In this document: positions 8,528 to 15,621 of the stretch, piece after piece
Layout of the letters: each line of letters begins with the position of its first letter
Position numbering within the stretch: the first letter of the stretch is position 1
NCBI RefSeq assembly: GCF_000017245.1
Contig: NC_009655.1
Span: forward strand, 992,001-1,056,000
Direction of reading: 5' to 3'
Source: Actinobacillus succinogenes 130Z
GTDB taxonomy: Bacteria; Pseudomonadota; Gammaproteobacteria; Enterobacterales; Pasteurellaceae
DNA length: 64,000 nucleotides
Translations under genes and position numbers: made by a program
Notes under the pieces: generated by a model
Told to the model about the DNA's origin: nothing
Seen by the model: the letters and a program-made list of their open reading frames with translations, nothing else
Databases searched by the model: none

Positions 8528-9736
8528 TTATGACGGTAATTTGGCTAATACGCAATAACCGTTTTCTATACCGGTGATTCGGTAACCGGTTTGCGCACAG
8601 ATGAAAGCGGACTCGCCTTGTTTTAATTCAAGTGTCGTGGTGTTTTCGGTTAACCGTAACACGCCCTCCATCACACATAAAATCGTGCCGTTTTGGGCCG
8701 TGCCGTTTACACTGAAACCCGAATCGAAACGAACATTTTCCAGCGCGAAATCCCGTGCCGGCGTCTGATATGTGAATGAACCGGTATGTTGCGGGGCGGC
8801 GGGAATAATTTCAGGTTCCACTTCGCGACAATCCACTATTTTCAATAATTCGGAAATATCCACGTGCTTGGGTGTTAAACCGCCGCGAATTACGTTATCG
8901 GAACAGGCCATTAATTCGATATTCTGTCCGCGCAGATAAGCGTGGGGAAGTCCGGCATCTTGAAATATGCCTTCGCCCGTTTGGAGGTGTACGATATTGA
9001 ACAAATAAAAGCACATTAAGCCCGCATCCAGTTTATCGCGTGCTATTGCCATGGATTCGGTGACGTAACAAATCCAGTATTCGGGCTGATGTAAATCCAG
9101 TTTATCTTCCCGGTAAGCGGCTTGATTCGCATCTAAAACCGGTAATAACCAAGCAGCCAACTCGGATTGCGGTGCCCGCATAATATCCGCATAAAAGTCA
9201 TGCAGACTTTGGTTTGCCAGTTTATCCGCAAGTGCGGTCAAACTCGGCTGAGTTTTTAACGCGGCAAGGATTTTAGCTTTGGTTTTGAAACCGTGTAGCA
9301 ACCAGAAATCCGATAATGCAATCATCATTTCCGGTTTGTGGTTGCTGTCTTTGTAAGTCCGTTGCGGATCGGTTAACGGCACACCACGGGCATTTTCCTC
9401 CGCAAAGCCTGCTTCCGCTTGTTGTTTGGTAGGATGCAACTGAATGGAAAGCGGTTTTTTTACATCCAGAATTTTCAGTAAATAAGGCAGTTCGTCACCA
9501 AAAACTGCACGATTTTGCTCACCAAGTGCAGTCGGATTTTGAGTTAAAAATTCGGTAAGCGACTGTAATTTACCGTCGACTTTAATCGTTGACGGAGAAG
9601 AAATATGCGCGCCAAGCCACCATTCGGCGTATTGGGTATGAGGTTGTTTATTGAGGTGAAGCAGGCGAGGAAGATAATCTTCACCGCCCCAAACATAATG
9701 TTGTAACGTTCCGGTTAGAGGATAAATGCCTGTCAT
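8528..9736 (-). CDS. manA: Mannose-6-phosphate isomerase, class I
   Basis: A zinc enzyme of 402 residues that interconverts mannose-6-phosphate and fructose-6-phosphate. Zinc-site patterns are visible: QLHPTKQQAE, the Glu in NHKPEMMIAL, and the C-terminal signature in GLPHAYLRGQNIEL. I chose ATG 9736 because AGGAC stands ahead of it; the frame extends further upstream only by overlapping the next gene. It sits downstream of manXYZ and the YobD-like gene on the same strand, so mannose imported and phosphorylated by ManXYZ can pass straight into glycolysis. Confidence 0.95.
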   Translation of the reverse strand: MTGIYPLTGTLQHYVWGGEDYLPRLLHLNKQPHTQYAEWWLGAHISSPSTIKVDGKLQSLTEFLTQNPTALGEQNRAVFGDELPYLLKILDVKKPLSIQLHPTKQQAEAGFAEENARGVPLTDPQRTYKDSNHKPEMMIALSDFWLLHGFKTKAKILAALKTQPSLTALADKLANQSLHDFYADIMRAPQSELAAWLLPVLDANQAAYREDKLDLHQPEYWICYVTESMAIARDKLDAGLMCFYLFNIVHLQTGEGIFQDAGLPHAYLRGQNIELMACSDNVIRGGLTPKHVDISELLKIVDCREVEPEIIPAAPQHTGSFTYQTPARDFALENVRFDSGFSVNGTAQNGTILCVMEGVLRLTENTTTLELKQGESAFICAQTGYRITGIENGYCVLAKLPS

Positions 9737-9746
9737 TGAAAGTCCT

Positions 9747-10199
9747 TTATTTATAGCCGCCGAGTAGTGCAACGACCGCATCGGTATCCGCCCGATTAGT
9801 GAGTTGAGCTATCATGCGCTTGCCGTTTTTGAGATCGAAAACCAGTTTGTAATCGTTCGCTAAATTAATCGCGTGGATTTTATCAAAAGTGATGAAAATA
9901 TTCTCAAAGAAAAATCCGTTATGTTTAATCACTAACATCGGCGTACGGAAAAAAGCGGTATAAAGGCTGAGAAGAATCAGAAAACCGAGTAAGTAAAGCG
10001 TGAAGGGTTCGATTTGTCCTTCCGATTGCCAAATGATAATACCGATTAAAGCGATAAAAATCAGACTATCTAATTTCGTGCGTTTTTTTAACCGCACTTT
10101 TAAATGTGTTTTGCCTTTAAGTCGATCGATACCGAATTGTTCGAAAAATGCGTAGGCGAAATAGGCGACAATGGAAAGGATTAAGAGGGTGTTAATCAT
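9747..10199 (-). CDS. yobD: UPF0266 (DUF986) membrane protein, YobD-like
   Basis: 150 residues with about three hydrophobic segments (near residues 1-17, 45-60 and 66-84) and a cytoplasmic-looking C-terminus. The sequence follows E. coli YobD, which is also next to manXYZ. No function is known for the family. It lies between manZ and manA in the same direction, separated from manZ by a perfect palindrome (10226-10248). The constant linkage suggests a role tied to the mannose PTS, but this is inference. No ribosome binding site is obvious. Confidence 0.8.
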   Translation of the reverse strand: MINTLLILSIVAYFAYAFFEQFGIDRLKGKTHLKVRLKKRTKLDSLIFIALIGIIIWQSEGQIEPFTLYLLGFLILLSLYTAFFRTPMLVIKHNGFFFENIFITFDKIHAINLANDYKLVFDLKNGKRMIAQLTNRADTDAVVALLGGYK

Positions 10200-10225
10200 G
10201 ATGTTTATTTAATGATTTGTAGTGT

Positions 10226-10248
10226 AGGGGCGAATTATATTCGCCCCT
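10226..10248. repeat. perfect palindrome (REP-like hairpin) after manZ
   Basis: AGGGGCGAAT, a 3-base loop, then ATTCGCCCCT. It has no long T-run, so it is more like a REP-type intergenic hairpin or a transcript stabiliser than a classical terminator. It is followed at once by an uptake sequence (near 10255). Confidence 0.6.
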
Positions 10249-10268
10249 CATAAAAAGTGCGGTCGAAA

Positions 10269-11105
10269 TTATGCAAGAATTCCGGTCCATGCCCCTAAAA
10301 TACCGATGACGAAGAAGCCGACGATAATCCAGAGGGCATTCACGCGATTACGTAATAACCACATACAGGCGAAGGTGAGCAATAACGCGAGTAAACCCGG
10401 CATTAAGCTGTCCAGAATGGTTTGTACGGTAGTGATTTCGGTTGTACCGTCTTGTTTTTGAATGGTGGATACTACAAGCGGTACATTAATACTGGTCCAT
10501 TTTTGTACCAGAGCTCCCATAATAAATAAACCGAGAATGGAAGCGCCTTCAGTAAGTTTTTGCAGTAAGCCGCCGCTCATATCTTTTACGACGTCCAAAC
10601 CTTTTTTATAGCCGTAGGTTACGCCGTAGTAACGGGTGGCTAAACGGACTAGGTTAAATAAGACAAAGAATAACAACGGTCCTAAAATGCTACCGCTTAA
10701 GGCAAGACCGGCACCTAATGCCGCGAATACAGGACGCGCTGTGCCCCAATAAATCGGATCACCCACGCCAGCTAACGGCCCCATTAAACCTACTTTGATA
10801 CCGTTGATTGCCGCATCGTCGATTTCTTTACCGTTCGCTCGTTCTTCTTCCATAGCGATGGTAACGCCTAATACCGGTGCCGCAACGAAAGGCTGAGTGT
10901 TAAAAAATTCAAGATGACGTTTTATAGCATCTTTACGTTCTTGGGAATTAGGATCCGGATATAAACGTTTGATCACCGGAGATATCGAGTACATAAATCC
11001 TAATGCCTGCATACGTTCAAAGTTCCATGACCCCTGGAAAAGGTTAGAACGAAGAACAACAGAATTTAAATCACTTTGCGTTACTTTTTTGATTTCGGTT
11101 GTCAT
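10269..11105 (-). CDS. manZ: Mannose PTS component IID
   Basis: 278 residues of the EII-Man IID family (E. coli ManZ 283). Together with ManY it forms the membrane channel that moves mannose and related hexoses, including glucose and glucosamine, while ManX phosphorylates them. The N-terminal NLFQGSWNFERMQALGF and GPLAGVGDPIYWGT motifs are typical of IID, and the C-terminal end is hydrophobic. GGGAA precedes the ATG. It is the third gene of manX-manY-manZ, 13 bases after manY. Confidence 0.96.
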   Translation of the reverse strand: MTTEIKKVTQSDLNSVVLRSNLFQGSWNFERMQALGFMYSISPVIKRLYPDPNSQERKDAIKRHLEFFNTQPFVAAPVLGVTIAMEEERANGKEIDDAAINGIKVGLMGPLAGVGDPIYWGTARPVFAALGAGLALSGSILGPLLFFVLFNLVRLATRYYGVTYGYKKGLDVVKDMSGGLLQKLTEGASILGLFIMGALVQKWTSINVPLVVSTIQKQDGTTEITTVQTILDSLMPGLLALLLTFACMWLLRNRVNALWIIVGFFVIGILGAWTGILA

Positions 11106-11118
11106 TTTGTTTTCCCTA

Positions 11119-11919
11119 TTAATCTAATCTGTTGTCAAGGTCATTGTTAGCTGCCGCCGTTACGACCACTTGTTGACTTTTGTTATATTTCGGATGAATC
11201 TGGATGTAAATTACCGCCATGACGGTACCTAATACACCAAGCGCCACTAAGTTGAAATCGGTAAATGCCGCAATAACAAAACCTGCATAGAAGAATGGCA
11301 TTAAATGACCGGCACGCATCATGTTGATAACCATGGCATAACCCACAACGGCGATAAATCCGCCCGCAATCTTAAGACCGGTAGTCACCACTTCTGGAAT
11401 GGCGTTTAACATGGTTTGTACCACATCGGTACCCGCCGTTAATGCTACGATTAAAGCCGGAATTGCAATACGCATGGCCTGTAACATCAACGCACCGAAA
11501 TGTAACCAGTCCAAACGGGCTAAGTTACCGTCTTGTACGGATTTATCCGCTGCGTGTTGGAACCCCACGGTAATGGCGCGTACGACATAAGTTAATACCT
11601 GACCGGCAGCCGCAAGCGGAATGGCGACAGCGATACCCGTTGAAATATCCTGTTTACCTACGATAACGAGGATGGTTGAAATGACGGAAGCTAATGCCGC
11701 ATCGGGTGCCAGTGCCGCACCGATGTTCATCCAGCCTAAAGCTAATAGCTCAAGGGAACCGCCGACGATAATCCCGCTTTTCATATCGCCTAATACTAAG
11801 CCGATTAAGGTACAGGCGATTAACGGACGGTGAGTTTGGAACTCATCAAGAATTGAACCTGCACCGCATACGCAGGATACGAGGAACACAAGGATGACTT
11901 GTAAAGTTGAAATTTCCAT
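11119..11919 (-). CDS. manY: Mannose PTS component IIC
   Basis: 266 residues, polytopic (about six to eight hydrophobic segments), matching E. coli ManY in length and in the N-terminal pattern DEFQTHRPLIACTLIGLVLG. It provides the main translocation path of the mannose PTS. It lies 11 bases after manX with AAGGT as ribosome binding site, so it is co-transcribed with manX and manZ. Confidence 0.96.
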   Translation of the reverse strand: MEISTLQVILVFLVSCVCGAGSILDEFQTHRPLIACTLIGLVLGDMKSGIIVGGSLELLALGWMNIGAALAPDAALASVISTILVIVGKQDISTGIAVAIPLAAAGQVLTYVVRAITVGFQHAADKSVQDGNLARLDWLHFGALMLQAMRIAIPALIVALTAGTDVVQTMLNAIPEVVTTGLKIAGGFIAVVGYAMVINMMRAGHLMPFFYAGFVIAAFTDFNLVALGVLGTVMAVIYIQIHPKYNKSQQVVVTAAANNDLDNRLD

Positions 11920-11930
11920 ATTTGTTTACC

Positions 11931-12899
11931 TTAAATTAAATTATTTTTCTTTAATAAATCCATCATATATTGACGTGCGTCATTGGAGACTTTACGTACA
12001 TCCAATTCAATGCCTTTCGCATCAAGTGCTTTGAATGCCGCAATATCTTTGTCGTCCACAGAAACGGCGCTGGTGATCATTTGTTTACCGTCTTTATATG
12101 CCATACCGCCGATATTGATCGATTTAAATTCTACACCGGCTTCCATTAATTTCACCACATCGGAGGGATTAGTGAATAATAACATCATACGTTCGTCGGC
12201 ATATTCCGGATTATTATAAACGCGGATCATTTTATCCACGCCCACCACATGAGCCGTTACGCCGGGAGGCGCTACGCTTTTTAACATGGTGGAACGCACG
12301 GAATCTTTCGCCACGTCGTCGTTTACCACCACGATACGGGTTACACGGCTTTCTTTTGTCCAGCGGGTTGCTACTTGTCCGTGAATCAAGCGGTCGTCGA
12401 TACGCGCCAAACCGATCACTAGATGTCCTTCTTTATCGGTTACTACGGCCGGTGAAGCTTGAGTTTGCGCAGCCGCAGCTACCGCCGGTTTTTCTTCAGG
12501 TTGATTGTTTAACGCTTTAATGCCCGTTGAACCCGATTCGAGCGCGACTTCCACCAATTCTTCCAGGCTTTCTACATCGTCACGTGCCATGCAGGTATTC
12601 ACCAGCATTGGAATGTTGACACCGGCTACCACATCCATACCGGCTTTTCCTTCCTGGAAGCGATTTGCCGCATTAAACGGACTGCCTCCCCACATATCAA
12701 CTAAAAACAGAATTTGCTTGCAACTTGACAGCGATCCTTCTACTAAAGCTTGATATTTGTCTATAATCGTTTCGGCATTTTCCCCGGGAACGAAGTCAAT
12801 GGTCGCCACATTTTCCTGCTCACCAATCAACATCTCGGTAGTTTTCAGCAGCTCTTTAGCCGCCGTACCGTGAGTTGCGATGATAATCGCGATAGTCAT
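11931..12899 (-). CDS. manX: Mannose PTS component IIAB
   Basis: 322 residues with two cytoplasmic phosphotransfer domains. IIA has His10 in ATHGTA as the phosphate acceptor from HPr. After an Ala/Gln-rich linker (about 137-153), IIB has His173 in DDRLIHGQV, which phosphorylates the sugar. Both active-site histidines are present. AAGGAG lies ahead of ATG 12899. A near-consensus CRP site (12988-13009) about 90 bases upstream suggests catabolite activation of the operon. Confidence 0.97.
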   Translation of the reverse strand: MTIAIIIATHGTAAKELLKTTEMLIGEQENVATIDFVPGENAETIIDKYQALVEGSLSSCKQILFLVDMWGGSPFNAANRFQEGKAGMDVVAGVNIPMLVNTCMARDDVESLEELVEVALESGSTGIKALNNQPEEKPAVAAAAQTQASPAVVTDKEGHLVIGLARIDDRLIHGQVATRWTKESRVTRIVVVNDDVAKDSVRSTMLKSVAPPGVTAHVVGVDKMIRVYNNPEYADERMMLLFTNPSDVVKLMEAGVEFKSINIGGMAYKDGKQMITSAVSVDDKDIAAFKALDAKGIELDVRKVSNDARQYMMDLLKKNNLI

Positions 12900-12987
12900 A
12901 ACCGACTCCTTTGTTAGTTTTCAAAATTGTCCGTATTCTAAAGATAATTAAGTTGCTTTGCACGTTTCAGCGATAGTTATTTTCTGA

Positions 12988-13009
12988 AAATTTGAACTAG
13001 ATCACATTT
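12988..13009 (-). promoter_or_regulatory. CRP-binding site upstream of manXYZ
   Basis: The 22-mer reads TTTGA-N6-TCACA with AAA/TTT flanks on the plus strand and matches the E. coli CRP consensus at 20 of 22 positions. A possible -10 (TAGAAT, 12935-12940, minus strand) would place the CRP centre near -70, a class I position. The gene on the other side (13164) could also be affected. Confidence 0.75.
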
Positions 13010-13163
13010 TCTGTTTTGTTTGACGAAAAAGTGGTCTAAATTTAAACGTAAAAAATACAACTGTTTTTGATATTGACAGTGAACTTTTGAACCTTTATTT
13101 TGTCTCATGCAGTGTAAGCAGGGGGTCCCGTTTACGTTACTCGGAAAAATGGAGTTTATTTGA

Positions 13164-13367
13164 ATGAAAACAATCGTAAAATTATTCGCAGTTGCATTGG
13201 TTGCGACTGCAGTTACAGCATGTGGCGGTATGAGTAAAACACAAAAAAATACCGCCATCGGAGCGGCTGTCGGCGGTGTGGCCGGTAATGTAATCGGTAA
13301 TTCGACCGGTGCGACGCTGGGCGGCGCGGCATTAGGCGGTTTAATCGGCAGCCAAATCGATAAATAG
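13164..13367 (+). CDS. small glycine-zipper lipoprotein, OsmB/SlyB-like
   Basis: 67 residues. The lipoprotein signal peptide ends in AVTAC, so Cys20 is the likely lipidated residue. The mature part is a glycine zipper (GAAVGGVAGNVIGNSTGATLGG, interrupted at about residue 50), the two-helix 'Gly-zipper 2TM' pattern of OsmB and SlyB. Such proteins sit in the outer membrane and often respond to envelope or osmotic stress; the exact role is unknown. The nearest purine-rich sequence is weak, about 10 bases ahead of the ATG. A terminator follows directly, so it is a single-gene unit. Confidence 0.82.
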   Translation: MKTIVKLFAVALVATAVTACGGMSKTQKNTAIGAAVGGVAGNVIGNSTGATLGGAALGGLIGSQIDK

Positions 13368-13387
13368 AGCAAATATTATTTGATAGT

Positions 13388-13416
13388 AAAAAGACCTGCT
13401 TCGGCAGGTTTTTTTA
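13388..13416 (+). terminator. rho-independent terminator after the glycine-zipper lipoprotein
   Basis: ACCTGC (13394-13399), TTCG tetraloop, GCAGGT (13404-13409), with A-run before and T-run after. Confidence 0.9.
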
Positions 13417-13484
13417 TGAGCAAAATAGGGTAGAATACGCGCAATTTTTGTTAATCGTTCTTTATTTAATCATATAGGATAGTT

Positions 13485-14798
13485 ATGTCTCTAGAAAAAA
13501 CTTTCGAACTTACGGCTCGTGGCTCTAATGTTCGTCAAGAAATTATTGCGGGATTAACCACGTTTCTCGCCATGGTGTATTCCGTAATTGTGGTACCGAA
13601 TATGCTGGGTGCGGCCGGTTTTCCGGCCGAAAGCGTCTTTATCGCCACTTGTTTGGTGTCCGGTTTGGGATCTGTTTTAATCGGTTTGTGGGCGAATGCC
13701 CCGATGGCGATTGGTTGCGCCATTTCCTTAACCGCTTTTACTGCATTCAGCTTGGTATTGGGGCAGCAAGTCAGCATTCCCGTAGCTCTCGGTGCCGTAT
13801 TCCTAATGGGCGTGATATTTACCTTAATTTCGGCAACAGGTATCCGTTCCTGGATTTTGCGTAATTTACCTGCAAGCATTGCACACGGCGCCGGCATCGG
13901 TATCGGTTTATTTTTATTGCTGATTGCAACGAGCGGAGTAGGCATTATAAAAGCCAGCGGAACCGGTACTCTTGTCGCATTAGGTGATTTTACCTCATTC
14001 CCCGTATTAATGGCGTTGATTGGTCTGGCGTTGATTGTCGGTTTGGAAAAATTGCAGGTAAAAGGCGCAATTTTATGGGTGATTATCGCTATTACGATTA
14101 TTGGTTTGATGTTCGATCCAAATGTAATATTCAGCGGTAAAGTCTTTAAGATACCAAGTTTCGGTGAAAAATCGCTTTTCCTTGCATTGGATATTCCGGG
14201 GGCGCTACAGCCGGCAATTTTACCTGTAGTTTTCGCTTTAGTTATGACGGCGGTATTTGATGCGACGGGAACTATTCGTGCCGTGGCGGGGCAAGGTAAT
14301 CTGCTGGATAAAGACGGGCAAATTATTAATGGTGGCAAAGCGTTGACATCGGATTCCGTCAGTAGTATTTTTTCAGGCTTATTCGGTACGGCTCCGGCGG
14401 CGGTTTATATTGAATCAGCCGCCGGAACTGCGGCAGGCGGTAAGACCGGAATTACCGCCATTGTGGTGGGATTGGGTTTTCTGCTGATGTTGTTTTTCCA
14501 ACCGTTGGCAACACTTGTTCCGAATTATGCAACCGCACCGGCATTGATGTATGTGGGATTGTTAATGCTCAGTAACGTCGCTAAATTGGATTTTGACGAT
14601 TTCGTCGGCGCAATGTCCGGATTGGTTTGTGCGGTATTTATTGTATTGACCGCCAATATCGTTACGGGTATTATGCTAGGGTTCGCTACGTTGGTTATCG
14701 GACGTATCGTTTCCGGCGATATGAAAAACTTGAATGCGGGAACAGTGATTATTGCCGTTGCATTGGTTGCGTTTTATGCATTTGGGTGGGCTATTTGA
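13485..14798 (+). CDS. NCS2-family purine permease (AzgA-like)
   Basis: 437 residues and about 12-14 hydrophobic segments. The N-terminus RGSNVRQEIIAGLTTFLAM and the loop EKLQVKGAI belong to the AzgA branch of nucleobase:proton symporters, whose E. coli members move adenine (AdeP/AdeQ) or guanine/hypoxanthine (GhxP/GhxQ). FDATGTIRAVAGQGN is the family's conserved TM region. The exact base transported cannot be told from sequence alone. It is followed 18 bases later by a lipoprotein gene, possibly co-transcribed. Confidence 0.88.
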   Translation: MSLEKTFELTARGSNVRQEIIAGLTTFLAMVYSVIVVPNMLGAAGFPAESVFIATCLVSGLGSVLIGLWANAPMAIGCAISLTAFTAFSLVLGQQVSIPVALGAVFLMGVIFTLISATGIRSWILRNLPASIAHGAGIGIGLFLLLIATSGVGIIKASGTGTLVALGDFTSFPVLMALIGLALIVGLEKLQVKGAILWVIIAITIIGLMFDPNVIFSGKVFKIPSFGEKSLFLALDIPGALQPAILPVVFALVMTAVFDATGTIRAVAGQGNLLDKDGQIINGGKALTSDSVSSIFSGLFGTAPAAVYIESAAGTAAGGKTGITAIVVGLGFLLMLFFQPLATLVPNYATAPALMYVGLLMLSNVAKLDFDDFVGAMSGLVCAVFIVLTANIVTGIMLGFATLVIGRIVSGDMKNLNAGTVIIAVALVAFYAFGWAI

Positions 14799-14816
14799 CT
14801 AAATAAGGGATAGTAC

Positions 14817-15314
14817 ATGAAAAACTTATTAAAAATGGGTGCGGTTGCACTGTTTGCATTAACTTTGGCTGCTTGTAACAATGAAGATCCGAAAGCCGAT
14901 TACAAAAAATTGGTCGAATGGAATCAGCAACAAGCCGAACCGCAACAAAAAATCGTTGCCGAATTACAACAGAATATTGCGACTGCAAAAGCGAATGCAA
15001 ATGCGCAAGCTGCGGATGAAGCGATTAAAACTTATGAAGCGGGTACCGATGCAATTATTCAATCACTTGATAAAGTTGAAGTGAAAAGTAAAGAAATCGC
15101 ACCTTTTAAAGCAAAAACCAAAGATGTTTTATTACGTTCTAAAGCGGTGACGTCGGCAGGCGCTAAATCCGCCATTGCACAACCTTCTCCGGAAGAAATG
15201 CAAAAAATTCAGGGAGAGGTGGCCGATTTACAAAAAGCTGTGAAAGAATTTGCCGAACTTGGTGCCGAATTAGATAAAAAATACGGTGAGCAACCGGCCG
15301 CTGCAGCAAAATAA
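14817..15314 (+). CDS. putative lipoprotein, coiled-coil rich, unknown function
   Basis: 165 residues. The signal peptide ends in LAAC, so Cys20 is probably lipidated. The mature protein is highly charged and rich in Lys, Gln and Ala, with heptad-like stretches suggesting a long helical or coiled-coil fold, and ends in an Ala-rich tail. I do not recognise a named family. It follows the purine permease by 18 bases with GGGAT ahead of the ATG and may be read from the same promoter. A terminator closes the unit. Confidence 0.75.
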   Translation: MKNLLKMGAVALFALTLAACNNEDPKADYKKLVEWNQQQAEPQQKIVAELQQNIATAKANANAQAADEAIKTYEAGTDAIIQSLDKVEVKSKEIAPFKAKTKDVLLRSKAVTSAGAKSAIAQPSPEEMQKIQGEVADLQKAVKEFAELGAELDKKYGEQPAAAAK

Positions 15315-15327
15315 TTCACTATTTCAC

Positions 15328-15362
15328 TTAACCCTTTAGTTTTATACTGAAGGGTTTTTTTA
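15328..15362 (+). terminator. terminator after the lipoprotein gene
   Basis: AACCCTTTAGT (15330-15340) and ACTGAAGGGTT (15346-15356) form an 11-bp stem with one mismatch, followed by seven T's. Confidence 0.88.
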
Positions 15363-15621
15363 TTATGTTAAATAGAGTTTGAACGTTGTAAGTTGTTAGC
15401 GTTATTTTTCTGTTAAATATACTGTATTTCCGCACGAAAGTGCGGTCGAAAATTGGTGCATTTTCATCAAAATGTAATAAAATTGTTAAAAATATGAAAT
15501 TTAGCTATCTTTAGCTCAAATTTTTTTATAAAATTTATTTGATTTGTTAAGTATTTAGTGATCATCCGTGTTTAGGCTTGCGGTCTAAATGATTTATCAA
15601 CTAATTAAGAAGGAAAAAACT
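15363..15621 (+). promoter_or_regulatory. AT-rich leader/promoter region of the pdh operon
   Basis: About 260 bases without a gene. It contains one uptake sequence (AAGTGCGGT near 15438) and several GTTA repeats (around 15391-15412, 15482 and 15546) that could be ArcA-type elements; this is a weak visual match only. AAGGA before 15622 is the aceE ribosome binding site. I could not fix a promoter with confidence. Confidence 0.35.

Noticed and set aside
9747..9781. longer N-terminus for manA overlapping the YobD-like gene
   Set aside because: The extension has no ribosome binding site, while AGGAC precedes the shorter start and that start matches the family N-terminus.
12388..12397. Apl-type uptake word in manX (TCAAGCGGTCG)
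   Set aside because: It differs in the first base, lies in the conserved IIB motif coding region (DDRLIHG) and is explained by protein sequence.
13535..14338. long minus-strand open frame of 267 codons
   Set aside because: It lies entirely antisense to the NCS2 permease and shows no family pattern; its composition mirrors the membrane protein on the other strand.
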